64,000 nucleotides of DNA, from NCBI RefSeq assembly GCF_000935025.1, contig NZ_CP010836.1:124001-188000 (forward strand), in the 5' to 3' direction. The translations under genes and the position numbers were made by a program. A model generated the notes under the pieces. That model searched no databases, had not been told where the DNA came from, and was given only the letters and a program-made list of their open reading frames with translations. The stretch is from Sphingomonas hengshuiensis. GTDB taxonomy: Bacteria; Pseudomonadota; Alphaproteobacteria; Sphingomonadales; Sphingomonadaceae. Positions 57,283 to 64,000 of the stretch are shown in pieces (the first letter of the stretch is position 1; the number at the start of each line of letters is the position of its first letter).

Positions 57283-58077
57283 TCAGACGCTGGTTCCGGC
57301 ATGCGCGCGCCAGCGGCTGGCGACGAGCAACAGGACGATCGCCGCCGCCGATCCGATGCCGATTGCCGTGAAGGCGCCATCGGACAGCGCGACGTCCAGA
57401 CCAGACAGTTCGGCAAGTGCATAGCCGGCGGTGCCGAAGCTGAGCGCCACGACAAGCCAGCCGACCGCGCGGCGATAGCGGCGCACGGTCGCCGTCGGCC
57501 GATCGGTGGCACGCAGCAGGCGCCCGACGATCTGGCTGTCCAGCGTGTCCGCCAGCATCATCCCGATGGTGAACGCGGCGATGATCGCCAGCGCGGCGGT
57601 CGTACCCCCCTTGGCGGTTGCGGCGGCGCCCCAGGCGGCGGCCTGCGTCGCGGTATCGAACACCAGGCCGAAGATCGCACCGATCGCCACCACCGCAAGC
57701 GGATGGGTGCTGTTGCGCAGCCGCCGCGGCACCAGCCCGCTTCGCCAACCGACCGGCGTATAGTCCGCCCGGACCAGCAGCGCGTGGAGGTTGAGCGACC
57801 CGACGATCAGCAACAGGCCGATCACCGCCGCGTCGACCAGCGGGCCGCTCCAGGCGGGCAGCGCAAAGGCGTCCGCCGCCAGCGACACTCCGATGGCGAC
57901 GACCGCCACCGACAGGCTGTGCCCCAGCGCGAACAAGGTGCCCACCCACAGCGCCAGACGCGGCCGAGGCTGCACGGTGCGGAACACGATATTGTCGATC
58001 ACCGCGACGTGATCGGGATCGAGCCCGTGGCGCAACCCCAGCACGAACATCAGCCACAGCGCGGAAATCTCGATCAT
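57283..58077 (-). CDS. Nickel/cobalt permease, NiCoT (HoxN/NixA) family
   Basis: 264 residues, about seven or eight helices. All NiCoT signatures are seen: GLRHGLDPDHVAVIDN (HX4DH in helix 2), TLFALGHSLSVAVVA, GLVFDTATQAAAWG and GMMLADTLDSQIVG. It imports Ni(II) or Co(II) through the inner membrane with high affinity. Its ATG overlaps the DUF1289 stop (ATGA). The contrast with the Ni/Co exporter 4 kb away places import and export of the same metals side by side. Confidence 0.9.
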   Translation of the reverse strand: MIEISALWLMFVLGLRHGLDPDHVAVIDNIVFRTVQPRPRLALWVGTLFALGHSLSVAVVAIGVSLAADAFALPAWSGPLVDAAVIGLLLIVGSLNLHALLVRADYTPVGWRSGLVPRRLRNSTHPLAVVAIGAIFGLVFDTATQAAAWGAAATAKGGTTAALAIIAAFTIGMMLADTLDSQIVGRLLRATDRPTATVRRYRRAVGWLVVALSFGTAGYALAELSGLDVALSDGAFTAIGIGSAAAIVLLLVASRWRAHAGTSV

Positions 58078-58271
58078 GCTTCTTCCTCGAACACGCGGAT
58101 GCCGCGGGCGTCGAGCTTGGCGAGCCGCGCCGGCAGTGTCTTGTTGATCGCCAGCAGCCGGGGCCGCGGCGCCTTTTTCCATTCCCGGCACTCCGCCAGC
58201 GTCCGCGCGCAGGCGACGCACCAGCCGGTGCGGCCGTCGAACCGGCACACGCTGATGCAGGGGCTTTTCAC
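58074..58271 (-). CDS. DUF1289 small Cys-rich protein
   Basis: 65 residues from a GTG at 58271. KSPCISVCRFDGRTGWCVAC gives the CxxxC and CxxC pairs of DUF1289, likely a zinc or Fe-S site, followed by RTLAECREWK. Starts and stops overlap both neighbours (GTGA upstream, ATGA downstream). The family is common but uncharacterised; the context here suggests a metal-linked role. Confidence 0.82.
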   Translation of the reverse strand: MKSPCISVCRFDGRTGWCVACARTLAECREWKKAPRPRLLAINKTLPARLAKLDARGIRVFEEEA

Positions 58272-59299
58272 GCGCGCGCGTCCATGTTCAAAATGCCGAC
58301 GCGCCCGTCCTCGCATCCCCAGCCCAGCCGGGTGCCCGCATCGTTCCACGCCAGCGTGGCGACCGGGGCGCCGGCGGTGTCGAGCAGCAGCGTGTTCTCA
58401 TCCGCAAGCCGTGCAAGGGCGACAATGCCGTCGCCATAGCCGACCGCCAGCACCTCGTCCTTCGGATGGAATGCAACCTGCGTGACCAGCGCGCCCTTGC
58501 GCTCGGCGCGGAGCAGCGGCGCCTTGCCCATCGGCCCGTCCTTGCCGTCGAACGGCCACAGGATCGCAGCCGCATCGCCGCTGGTGGCGAGCCATTTGCC
58601 CTTGCGATCCCAGGAGAAGCTGCGGGTCTTGGCGGTATAGCCGCTCATCCGCATGTCGCGCAGATCGGCCAGCCGCCAGCCGTGCAGGCCGGTTTCCTGC
58701 AGCGCAGTGAGCAGAAAGCGGCCCTCTGGGTGCAGCGTGCAGGCGAGATGCGACCCCGTCCAGGCGAGCGCCACGCGGCCGCTGTCCGGGTTGGTGCCGT
58801 AGAGCAGCGTCGCGCCATTGTAATGGGCGACGGCCAGCCGCTTGCCCTTCGCATCCAGCGCCAGCCCGCCGATCGTCGAGGCGACAGCGTAGCGATGCGA
58901 CGGCGCGTCGGCCCCTCTGGTCCAGGCGATCGCCTCCTTGCCGACACCCGCGACGAGAAGACCGGACGCCGGGCTCGCCGCCAGATGCTCCACCCATTTG
59001 CGCGGGAAATGGCCGAGCTGGGTCACCGCCCCATCCGGCGAAACCCGGCAGATTTGTCCGTCGTCACCGCCCGTGACGATCGCCGTGCCGTCGGGATGCC
59101 GGCATGCCGACAGGATCGCGCCGCCATGCACCGGAACCGGCTGCGCATCTTCCCCGTCTGGAATCCAGCAAAGCCGGCCATCGCCCAGCGTCACGGCAGC
59201 ATTGGTGCCCAGCCACAACAAAGCGGTGGGCGCCGCCTCCAGTTCTACATGGCGGCCATGGCGCTGGATGAGCGGACTGTCCGCAGCCGTCGTCGCCAT
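58268..59299 (-). CDS. WD40 repeat protein of a zinc/CobW operon
   Basis: 343 residues from ATG 59299. WD40-like beta-propeller repeats are visible, for example GTAIVTGGDDGQICRVSPDG, KRLAVAHYNGATLLYGTNPD, KGKWLATSGDAAAILWPFDG and DEVLAVGYGDGIVALARLAD, about seven blades. There is no signal peptide. WD40 proteins next to CobW GTPases recur in alphaproteobacterial zinc-responsive operons. A scaffold role for the GTPase is likely but unproven. TGATG overlap with the CobW gene. Confidence 0.85.
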   Translation of the reverse strand: MATTAADSPLIQRHGRHVELEAAPTALLWLGTNAAVTLGDGRLCWIPDGEDAQPVPVHGGAILSACRHPDGTAIVTGGDDGQICRVSPDGAVTQLGHFPRKWVEHLAASPASGLLVAGVGKEAIAWTRGADAPSHRYAVASTIGGLALDAKGKRLAVAHYNGATLLYGTNPDSGRVALAWTGSHLACTLHPEGRFLLTALQETGLHGWRLADLRDMRMSGYTAKTRSFSWDRKGKWLATSGDAAAILWPFDGKDGPMGKAPLLRAERKGALVTQVAFHPKDEVLAVGYGDGIVALARLADENTLLLDTAGAPVATLAWNDAGTRLGWGCEDGRVGILNMDARA

Positions 59300-60273
59300 C
59301 AGGCGGCACGCACCGCGCAAGCCTCGAACCCCTGTTGCAGCGTGGCGGGATCCAGGTTGCGGCCGATGAACACCATGCGGCTGGTGCGTGGCTCCTCCGG
59401 CTTCCAGGCGCGCTGGTGATCGCCGTCGAGCAGCATGTGCACGCCCTGCACGACATAGCGCTGTTCTTCGTCCGGAAAGGCCAGCACACCCTTCAGGCGC
59501 AGAATATCCTGCCCCTGGTTCGTGGTCAGCATACGCAGCCAGGGCATGAACAGTTCCGGCCGGATCGCGGCCTCTGAGCGCAACGAGACCGAGGTGATCG
59601 CATCGTCATGCTCGTGATCGTCTTCGGAGAGGAAGTTGGGCTCGATCTCCAGGATACGGTCGAGATCGAACGCGCCGCGCTCCAGCACTTCCTCCAGCGG
59701 GACGACGCAGTTCTGGGTTTCGTGCAGCCTCGCCTGGGCGTTGATCGCGCGGATACGCTGGCGCACCCGCTCCAGTTCCTGCGCATCGACCAGGTCGATC
59801 TTGTTGAGCAGGATCACATCGGCAAAGGCAATCTGCTCCTCCGCCTCATGGCTGTCCTCCAGCCGCTGGAGAATGTGGCGTGCATCCACCACCGTGACGA
59901 TCGCGTCGAGGCTGGCGCGGGCGCGCACGTCGTCGTCGACGAAGAAGGTCTGGGCAACCGGCGCGGGATCGGCGAGGCCGGTCGTCTCGATCACGATGGC
60001 GTCGAACGTTCCCTTGCGCTTCATCAGCCCTTCGATGATGCGGATGAGATCGCCGCGCACGGTGCAGCAGATGCAGCCATTGTTCATTTCGAACACTTCC
60101 TCATCGGCATCGACGATAAGGTCGTTGTCGATGCCGATCTCGCCGAACTCGTTGACGATCACGGCATAGCGGCGGCCGTGATTCTCGCTGAGAATGCGAT
60201 TGAGCAGCGTAGTCTTGCCTGCACCGAGATAGCCGGTGAGCACGGTGACGGGGATAGTAGGTTCGGCAGCCAT
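59299..60273 (-). CDS. CobW/ZNG1-type metal-chaperone GTPase
   Basis: 324 residues from ATG 60273. Walker A is LTGYLGAGKTTLLNRIL, the metal-binding CxCC motif is NNGCICCTVRGDL, the G3 region is IVIETTGLADPAP and the guanine-specificity motif is LLNKIDLVD. An acidic His segment (SEDDHEHDDA) precedes the C-terminal CobW_C domain. These GTPases load zinc or other metals into client enzymes under limitation. First gene of the six-gene operon, with a Zur-like palindrome 13 bases upstream. Confidence 0.93.
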   Translation of the reverse strand: MAAEPTIPVTVLTGYLGAGKTTLLNRILSENHGRRYAVIVNEFGEIGIDNDLIVDADEEVFEMNNGCICCTVRGDLIRIIEGLMKRKGTFDAIVIETTGLADPAPVAQTFFVDDDVRARASLDAIVTVVDARHILQRLEDSHEAEEQIAFADVILLNKIDLVDAQELERVRQRIRAINAQARLHETQNCVVPLEEVLERGAFDLDRILEIEPNFLSEDDHEHDDAITSVSLRSEAAIRPELFMPWLRMLTTNQGQDILRLKGVLAFPDEEQRYVVQGVHMLLDGDHQRAWKPEEPRTSRMVFIGRNLDPATLQQGFEACAVRAA

Positions 60274-60285
60274 GGTGATTCTCAC

Positions 60286-60303
60286 GAGATGATGTATCAT
60301 ATC
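60286..60303 (-). promoter_or_regulatory. Zur-like box before the CobW operon
   Basis: GAGATGATGTATCATATC is an 18-base palindrome with few mismatches and agrees with a GATATGTTATAACATATC-type Zur box at 14 of 18 positions by my count. It lies just upstream of the CobW start, where bound repressor would block transcription in zinc-replete cells. Fur-family alternatives are possible. Confidence 0.6.
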
Positions 60304-60378
60304 CTGATCGGCGATCATGCTGCGGGAATCAACCACTTCGTGTCGAAGAACTGGGCTGCTGCGTGGATATGCCGCCGG

Positions 60379-62559
60379 TCAGAGCTTCCACTGCACCTCG
60401 ATACCGCCTTGCCGCCCGCGGCCGATGGGCGCGTACCAATTGCCATCATTGCCGAATGCGAGGTTGCGGAACGCAAGACCGGTCGCGCGCCGCACATCCG
60501 TCAAATTCTCGACAAATCCCCGGATCGACCAGCGCGGCCCCGCATAGCCCAGTTGGAGACCGACCATCTGTGTCGCCGGCTGCACCGCGTCGCCCTTGCT
60601 TTCCAGCGATTGCTTCCCCGTCAGGGCAAGCTCGGCGCGCGCGAACAGCCCGCCGGGCAACTGGTATCGCGCCGCCAGATAGCCGTCATAGGCCGGGATC
60701 AGCTTGACGCGCCGGCCGCGTACATTGGTCGTCGCATCGACCTGAAGGTTGCGGTAGCGGGCGTCGGCATAACCGAGATTGGCCGTCAGCGTGAGGCCGC
60801 CCAGCGGCTCCGCCGATGCTTCGACTTCAAAACCCTTGCTGTCGATCGATGCGGACGAACCGATATAGTCGGCGGATAGAATGCGGCCCGAAGCATCCGT
60901 CGCCACCTGGATTTCCTGCCAGTTGTTCGACCGGATGTAGAACGCCGCTGCGCCCAGCCGGAGGCGCCCATCCGGCGAGTGCCATTTTGCCCCGCCTTCG
61001 TGGCTCCACATGGTTTCCGATTGGTAGCGCAGCACGCTGTCGGGCAAATTGCCTTGTGCTGCCGTCAGGTTGAAGCCGCCGGGGATATAGCCCTTTGAGG
61101 CACTGGCATAGACGGTGAGCTGCGGCGACGCGGTATAGCGGGCGGTGAAGCGCGGCAGCACTGCCTCGAAACTACCGGCCAACGACGCATCGCGATAGGT
61201 GAACAGGGTACCGTTGCCGAGATCGATCGAGCCCGCATTCTGCTGGGCGGTGCGCCGGGCATGATCGTAGCGCAGGCCCGCTCCCAGGCTCAGCTTCGGT
61301 GCGAAGTGCGGCGCCCATTCGGCCGATCCGAACACCCCCCAGTCGCGCGCCTGCGCATATTGATGCGGCGATGGCTGATAGGAATCGAGCGTGCCTGGCC
61401 CCACGAAGGTCGTCTGGAAGCGGTCGTCATTCTGCCGATACTGGGTGGCGCCGAGAATATAGGTGAACGGCTTGTCGGACGGCGAGGTGAAGCGCAGTTC
61501 GGCGTTCCAGAAATCGCGGTCCTTGAAATCCTGTCCGGCGGCGGTGGGCAGCGCGGTGAAGTCGAAATCGAGCCCCTTCGCGTCACTCTTGTAGTGACGA
61601 TAGGACAGCGCGGCATCGATCCGCCCATAGCCGAGCTGATAGCTGGCGCTCGCACCCGCCACGCGCTCGCGCTTGTCTGTCCGCTTCGGCGCGTCCTGGA
61701 TATAGCCGAACCGGGCCGCAGACTTCCCTTCGTTGAAGGCGGCACCATAGGTCTTGTTGTAGAGCGCCAGATCCAGCGGCACATATTCCTGATCGAACAC
61801 ACCGGGCGCGCGCGTGTTCAGGATATAGCCGGTCATGTTGACGGTAAGCCGGTCCGAGGGTTCCCAGCGCAGGCGACCCTGCACGAAATCCTCCTCGATG
61901 CGGCCGCCGGGCTGGCCCGGCTGCTGGTTGCGCAGGAAGCTGTCGCCGCGCTGGACCTTGAACGCCACCGATCCCGTCAGCGTACCGCCCGCCAGCGGCC
62001 CGCCGACAAAGCCGTCGGCGATGCCGTTCCAGCCATTGCCGAAGCGCATCCCCGTCATGCGCAGTTCCGCCGTCGTGCGATCGGTGGGCGCGCGCGTGTT
62101 GATGACGATCAGGCCCGATTCGCTGTTGGCGCCATAGAGCGTCGCCTGTGGCCCACGCAGCACTTCGATCGATTCGACCTGGTTCAGCACCGCGTTCGAA
62201 AGCTCACGGAACGGGATGCCGTCGATATAGACGGCGGCGCGATTGACGATGAACGGGTTCGATTCGATGCCGCGGATCGAAATGAACGTGCTGCCGAGTT
62301 GGCCGCTCTCGTTGAACTGCACGTTCGGTACGACGGCATCCAGCTGGCGAATGTCGCGGATGCGGGCTTCGTCCAGTGTCTCGCGCGTCAACACCGTCAC
62401 AGAAGCGGGCGTGTCCTGAAGCCGCGTGTCGCGGCGCGTACCGGTGACCACGATTTCATTCTGGCCGGGCGTCTGCCCAGGATCGCTTGCCGATTGCGCT
62501 TGAACGACGGCAGGCGTGGCACAGCCCGCGAGGATGCAGGCGAGACGAACGGACGACAT
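60379..62559 (-). CDS. TonB-dependent receptor paired with an AraC regulator
   Basis: 726 residues. Signal peptide region MSSVRLACILAGCATPAVVQ (a Cys at 13 also suggests a lipobox-like look, probably not real). TonB box QNEIVVTGTRRDTRLQDTP, plug FISIRGIESNPFIVNRAAVY, SIEVLRGPQATLYGANSESG. The barrel ends GGIEVQWKL, without a terminal aromatic residue, unlike the other receptors here. Divergent from an AraC gene, the layout of PchR-like siderophore regulation. A Zur-like box lies in the shared promoter region. Confidence 0.88.
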   Translation of the reverse strand: MSSVRLACILAGCATPAVVQAQSASDPGQTPGQNEIVVTGTRRDTRLQDTPASVTVLTRETLDEARIRDIRQLDAVVPNVQFNESGQLGSTFISIRGIESNPFIVNRAAVYIDGIPFRELSNAVLNQVESIEVLRGPQATLYGANSESGLIVINTRAPTDRTTAELRMTGMRFGNGWNGIADGFVGGPLAGGTLTGSVAFKVQRGDSFLRNQQPGQPGGRIEEDFVQGRLRWEPSDRLTVNMTGYILNTRAPGVFDQEYVPLDLALYNKTYGAAFNEGKSAARFGYIQDAPKRTDKRERVAGASASYQLGYGRIDAALSYRHYKSDAKGLDFDFTALPTAAGQDFKDRDFWNAELRFTSPSDKPFTYILGATQYRQNDDRFQTTFVGPGTLDSYQPSPHQYAQARDWGVFGSAEWAPHFAPKLSLGAGLRYDHARRTAQQNAGSIDLGNGTLFTYRDASLAGSFEAVLPRFTARYTASPQLTVYASASKGYIPGGFNLTAAQGNLPDSVLRYQSETMWSHEGGAKWHSPDGRLRLGAAAFYIRSNNWQEIQVATDASGRILSADYIGSSASIDSKGFEVEASAEPLGGLTLTANLGYADARYRNLQVDATTNVRGRRVKLIPAYDGYLAARYQLPGGLFARAELALTGKQSLESKGDAVQPATQMVGLQLGYAGPRWSIRGFVENLTDVRRATGLAFRNLAFGNDGNWYAPIGRGRQGGIEVQWKL

Positions 62560-62596
62560 GATGGATAAACGCTCCCCGGACTCTTTTCCGGGGCGT

Positions 62597-62614
62597 GTAA
62601 TACTGTATCATCGC
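62597..62614. promoter_or_regulatory. Zur-like site between the receptor and AraC genes
   Basis: GTAATACTGTATCATCGC shares 12 of 18 bases with the box at 60286 and has GTATCAT in common. It is 5 bases before the AraC start and 38 bases before the receptor start, so one bound repressor could control both. The symmetry is weaker than that of the first box. Confidence 0.4.
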
Positions 62615-62618
62615 GGAC

Positions 62619-63500
62619 ATGCCGCTCCATTCCGAGACCGACCGCTCCAATCGGGGAAATAGCAGCTTGGTCGACAGCGATCGGGCAAGGATCGCCGGTG
62701 GTGCCCAGGATTCGGGCACGGTGCTGTCGTCGCCCGATGGCAGTGCGACGATCCTGCGTCGGCGCTATCCAGCGTTCGAGGGGCCGATCGCCAACGGCCC
62801 GCACCTGCGCATCGGCCTGTCCGTCAGCGGCAGCGCGCGGCTGGTGCAGCATGTCGGCGGCGGGCGGCTGGAGGGCAGCTGGCGGCGCGGTGCGATCGTC
62901 GTCACGCCGCCGGGCGGCACCGGGGAGGCCAGCAGTTCCCCCGTCGACATGATCGGGCTGGCGCTACTGCCTTCGCATTGGAATGCCGCCGCCGACATGG
63001 ATTGGGACGCGGTATCGCACCGCTTCCACGCCGATCCGCTGCTCGCCTCGGTCCTCACCGCGCTCTGCTACGAAGCCGAGGCGCATGGCGCATCGACCGC
63101 CTTTTTCGAACATGGCGTGTCGCTGATCGTGAAGCGGCTGGCGGATTCGGCGCCGCCGGCGGCGGACGTCCGATCAGCCCGCCCCTTATCTGCCCAGCGG
63201 CTTGCGCGCGTGCGCGCCTATGTCGATGCGCATTTGGGCGACGACCTTTCCGTGACACAGATGGCCGCGATTGCGGGGATGGATCCCAGCGGCTTCACCC
63301 GTGCGCTTCGCGCACGCACCGGCCTTGCGCCCTATCGCTGGCTGACGATGCTGCGAATGGAGCGGGCGGCAGCGCTCCTTGCCGCCGGCGCCAGCGTCAT
63401 GGGGGCGGCAAACGCGGTTGGCTATGCCAATGCCGGCAAGTTCGCGGCCGCGTTTCGCCGGATTACGGGAATGCCGCCCTCCGACTGGCGACCGCGATAG
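62619..63500 (+). CDS. AraC-family transcriptional regulator
   Basis: 293 residues. The C-terminal 100 residues hold two helix-turn-helix motifs: DDLSVTQMAAIAGMDPSGFTR and MGAANAVGYANAGKFAAAF, followed by the GMPPSDWR end typical of AraC proteins. The N-terminal domain (FEGPIANGPHLRIGLSVSGS) is a putative ligand-binding region. It is divergent from a TonB receptor and probably activates it in response to an imported chelate. Confidence 0.88.
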   Translation: MPLHSETDRSNRGNSSLVDSDRARIAGGAQDSGTVLSSPDGSATILRRRYPAFEGPIANGPHLRIGLSVSGSARLVQHVGGGRLEGSWRRGAIVVTPPGGTGEASSSPVDMIGLALLPSHWNAAADMDWDAVSHRFHADPLLASVLTALCYEAEAHGASTAFFEHGVSLIVKRLADSAPPAADVRSARPLSAQRLARVRAYVDAHLGDDLSVTQMAAIAGMDPSGFTRALRARTGLAPYRWLTMLRMERAAALLAAGASVMGAANAVGYANAGKFAAAFRRITGMPPSDWRPR

Positions 63501-63553
63501 CCCGGGCAGCTGTGCAACCCCGCCCCGCGCACGCCAGATCGCCTTTGTTCGCG

Positions 63554-64000
63554 TTACTCCCCGCCCAGACCCCTATTGCGCAGCAGTGCCTCCGGCGTCG
63601 GCATCCGCCCGCGAAACGCGGTGTAGCTCTCCGCCGGATCGCGGGTGTTGCCGCGTTCCAGCACCTCGCGGCGCAGCTTCGCCGCCAGTGCCGGATCATA
63701 GATGTTGCCCGCTTCCTTGAACGCCTGGAACCCGTCGGCGTCCATCACCTCGGCCCAGGTATAGGCGTAATAGCCGGCCGAATAGCCGCCGTCGAAGATG
63801 TGGCTGAAATGGGCAAGGCGGTGGCGCATCCCCACTTCCTCGGGCACGCCGAGCGCTTTCAGCTCCGCTGCTTCCCAGGCGCGCGCATCGAAATTGGCGG
63901 GCAGGCTGGTCAGCGCATGCAGCCGCATGTCGAGGATTGCGGAAGACAGCTGCTGCACCGTCAGATAGCCCTGGTTGAAGGTCCGCGACGTGAGCAGTGC
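63554..64000 (-). CDS. M3-family peptidyl-dipeptidase, C-terminal fragment
   Basis: The frame is open to the window edge (TSRTFNQGYLTVQQLSSA...). The visible 148 residues are the C terminus of Dcp/oligopeptidase A: FSHIFDGGYSAGYYAYTWAE carries the His and Tyr residues that complete the active site, and RNRGLGGE ends the protein. The HExxH motif lies beyond the window. Dcp removes C-terminal dipeptides from peptides. Confidence 0.9.
   Translation of the reverse strand, partial: ALLTSRTFNQGYLTVQQLSSAILDMRLHALTSLPANFDARAWEAAELKALGVPEEVGMRHRLAHFSHIFDGGYSAGYYAYTWAEVMDADGFQAFKEAGNIYDPALAAKLRREVLERGNTRDPAESYTAFRGRMPTPEALLRNRGLGGE

Overview
The window is a high-GC alphaproteobacterial chromosome segment, most likely Sphingomonas or a close sphingomonad. 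This rests on the bamD-recN pair, many TonB-dependent receptors ending in aromatic residues, a THF-dependent O-demethylase of the LigM type known from sphingomonads, and small proteins I recognise from that group. No rRNA, tRNA or CRISPR array is visible.

Layout. 0-8.1 kb is housekeeping and ordinary accessory DNA: bamD end, recN with a tandem duplication across its stop codon, a TM2 protein, a SleB hydrolase, tgt, a cupin fusion, a HAD phosphatase, a CDF exporter and an EF-hand protein. 8.2-20.6 kb is a sulfur-scavenging region. A DszB-like desulfinase, a class II aldolase and a decayed flavin monooxygenase lie on the minus strand. An SfnR-type sigma-54 activator follows. On the plus strand an SsuABC-type importer leads into a nitroreductase relic and two SsuD-family monooxygenases. 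A convergent TonB receptor closes the region. I find three sequences with the strict GG-N10-GC sigma-54 promoter layout, one before each of the three transcription units, which suggests a single regulon from outer-membrane uptake to C-S cleavage.

20.7-27.6 kb holds a second TonB receptor, mmsA with a divergent LysR gene, and a ferredoxin reductase. 27.6-35.4 kb is a one-carbon/aromatic block: LigM-type O-demethylase, MTHFR and a hydrolase on one strand; an aromatic-acid MFS transporter, PurU, a MetE-like protein, a SnoaL-like protein and an IclR regulator on the other. 35.4-51.3 kb is a catabolic cluster for an unknown amide- or amino-containing substrate: three exported M20 amidohydrolases, two exported YtcJ-type amidohydrolases, a LysR regulator, an omega-aminotransferase, an amino-acid permease and a TonB receptor. 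The same palindrome (CGGTGCGC-N3-GCGCACCG type) recurs before three of its transcription units.

51.3-52.3 kb is a scar: an M1 peptidase gene fused to an IS630 transposase remnant. 52.4-63.5 kb is metal homeostasis: a dmeRF-like Ni/Co efflux pair, then a tightly overlapping six-gene minus-strand operon (CobW GTPase, WD40 protein, DUF1289 protein, NiCoT permease, TonB receptor, PepSY protein) behind a Zur-like box, then another TonB receptor divergent from an AraC regulator with a related box between them. The window ends inside an M3 peptidase gene.
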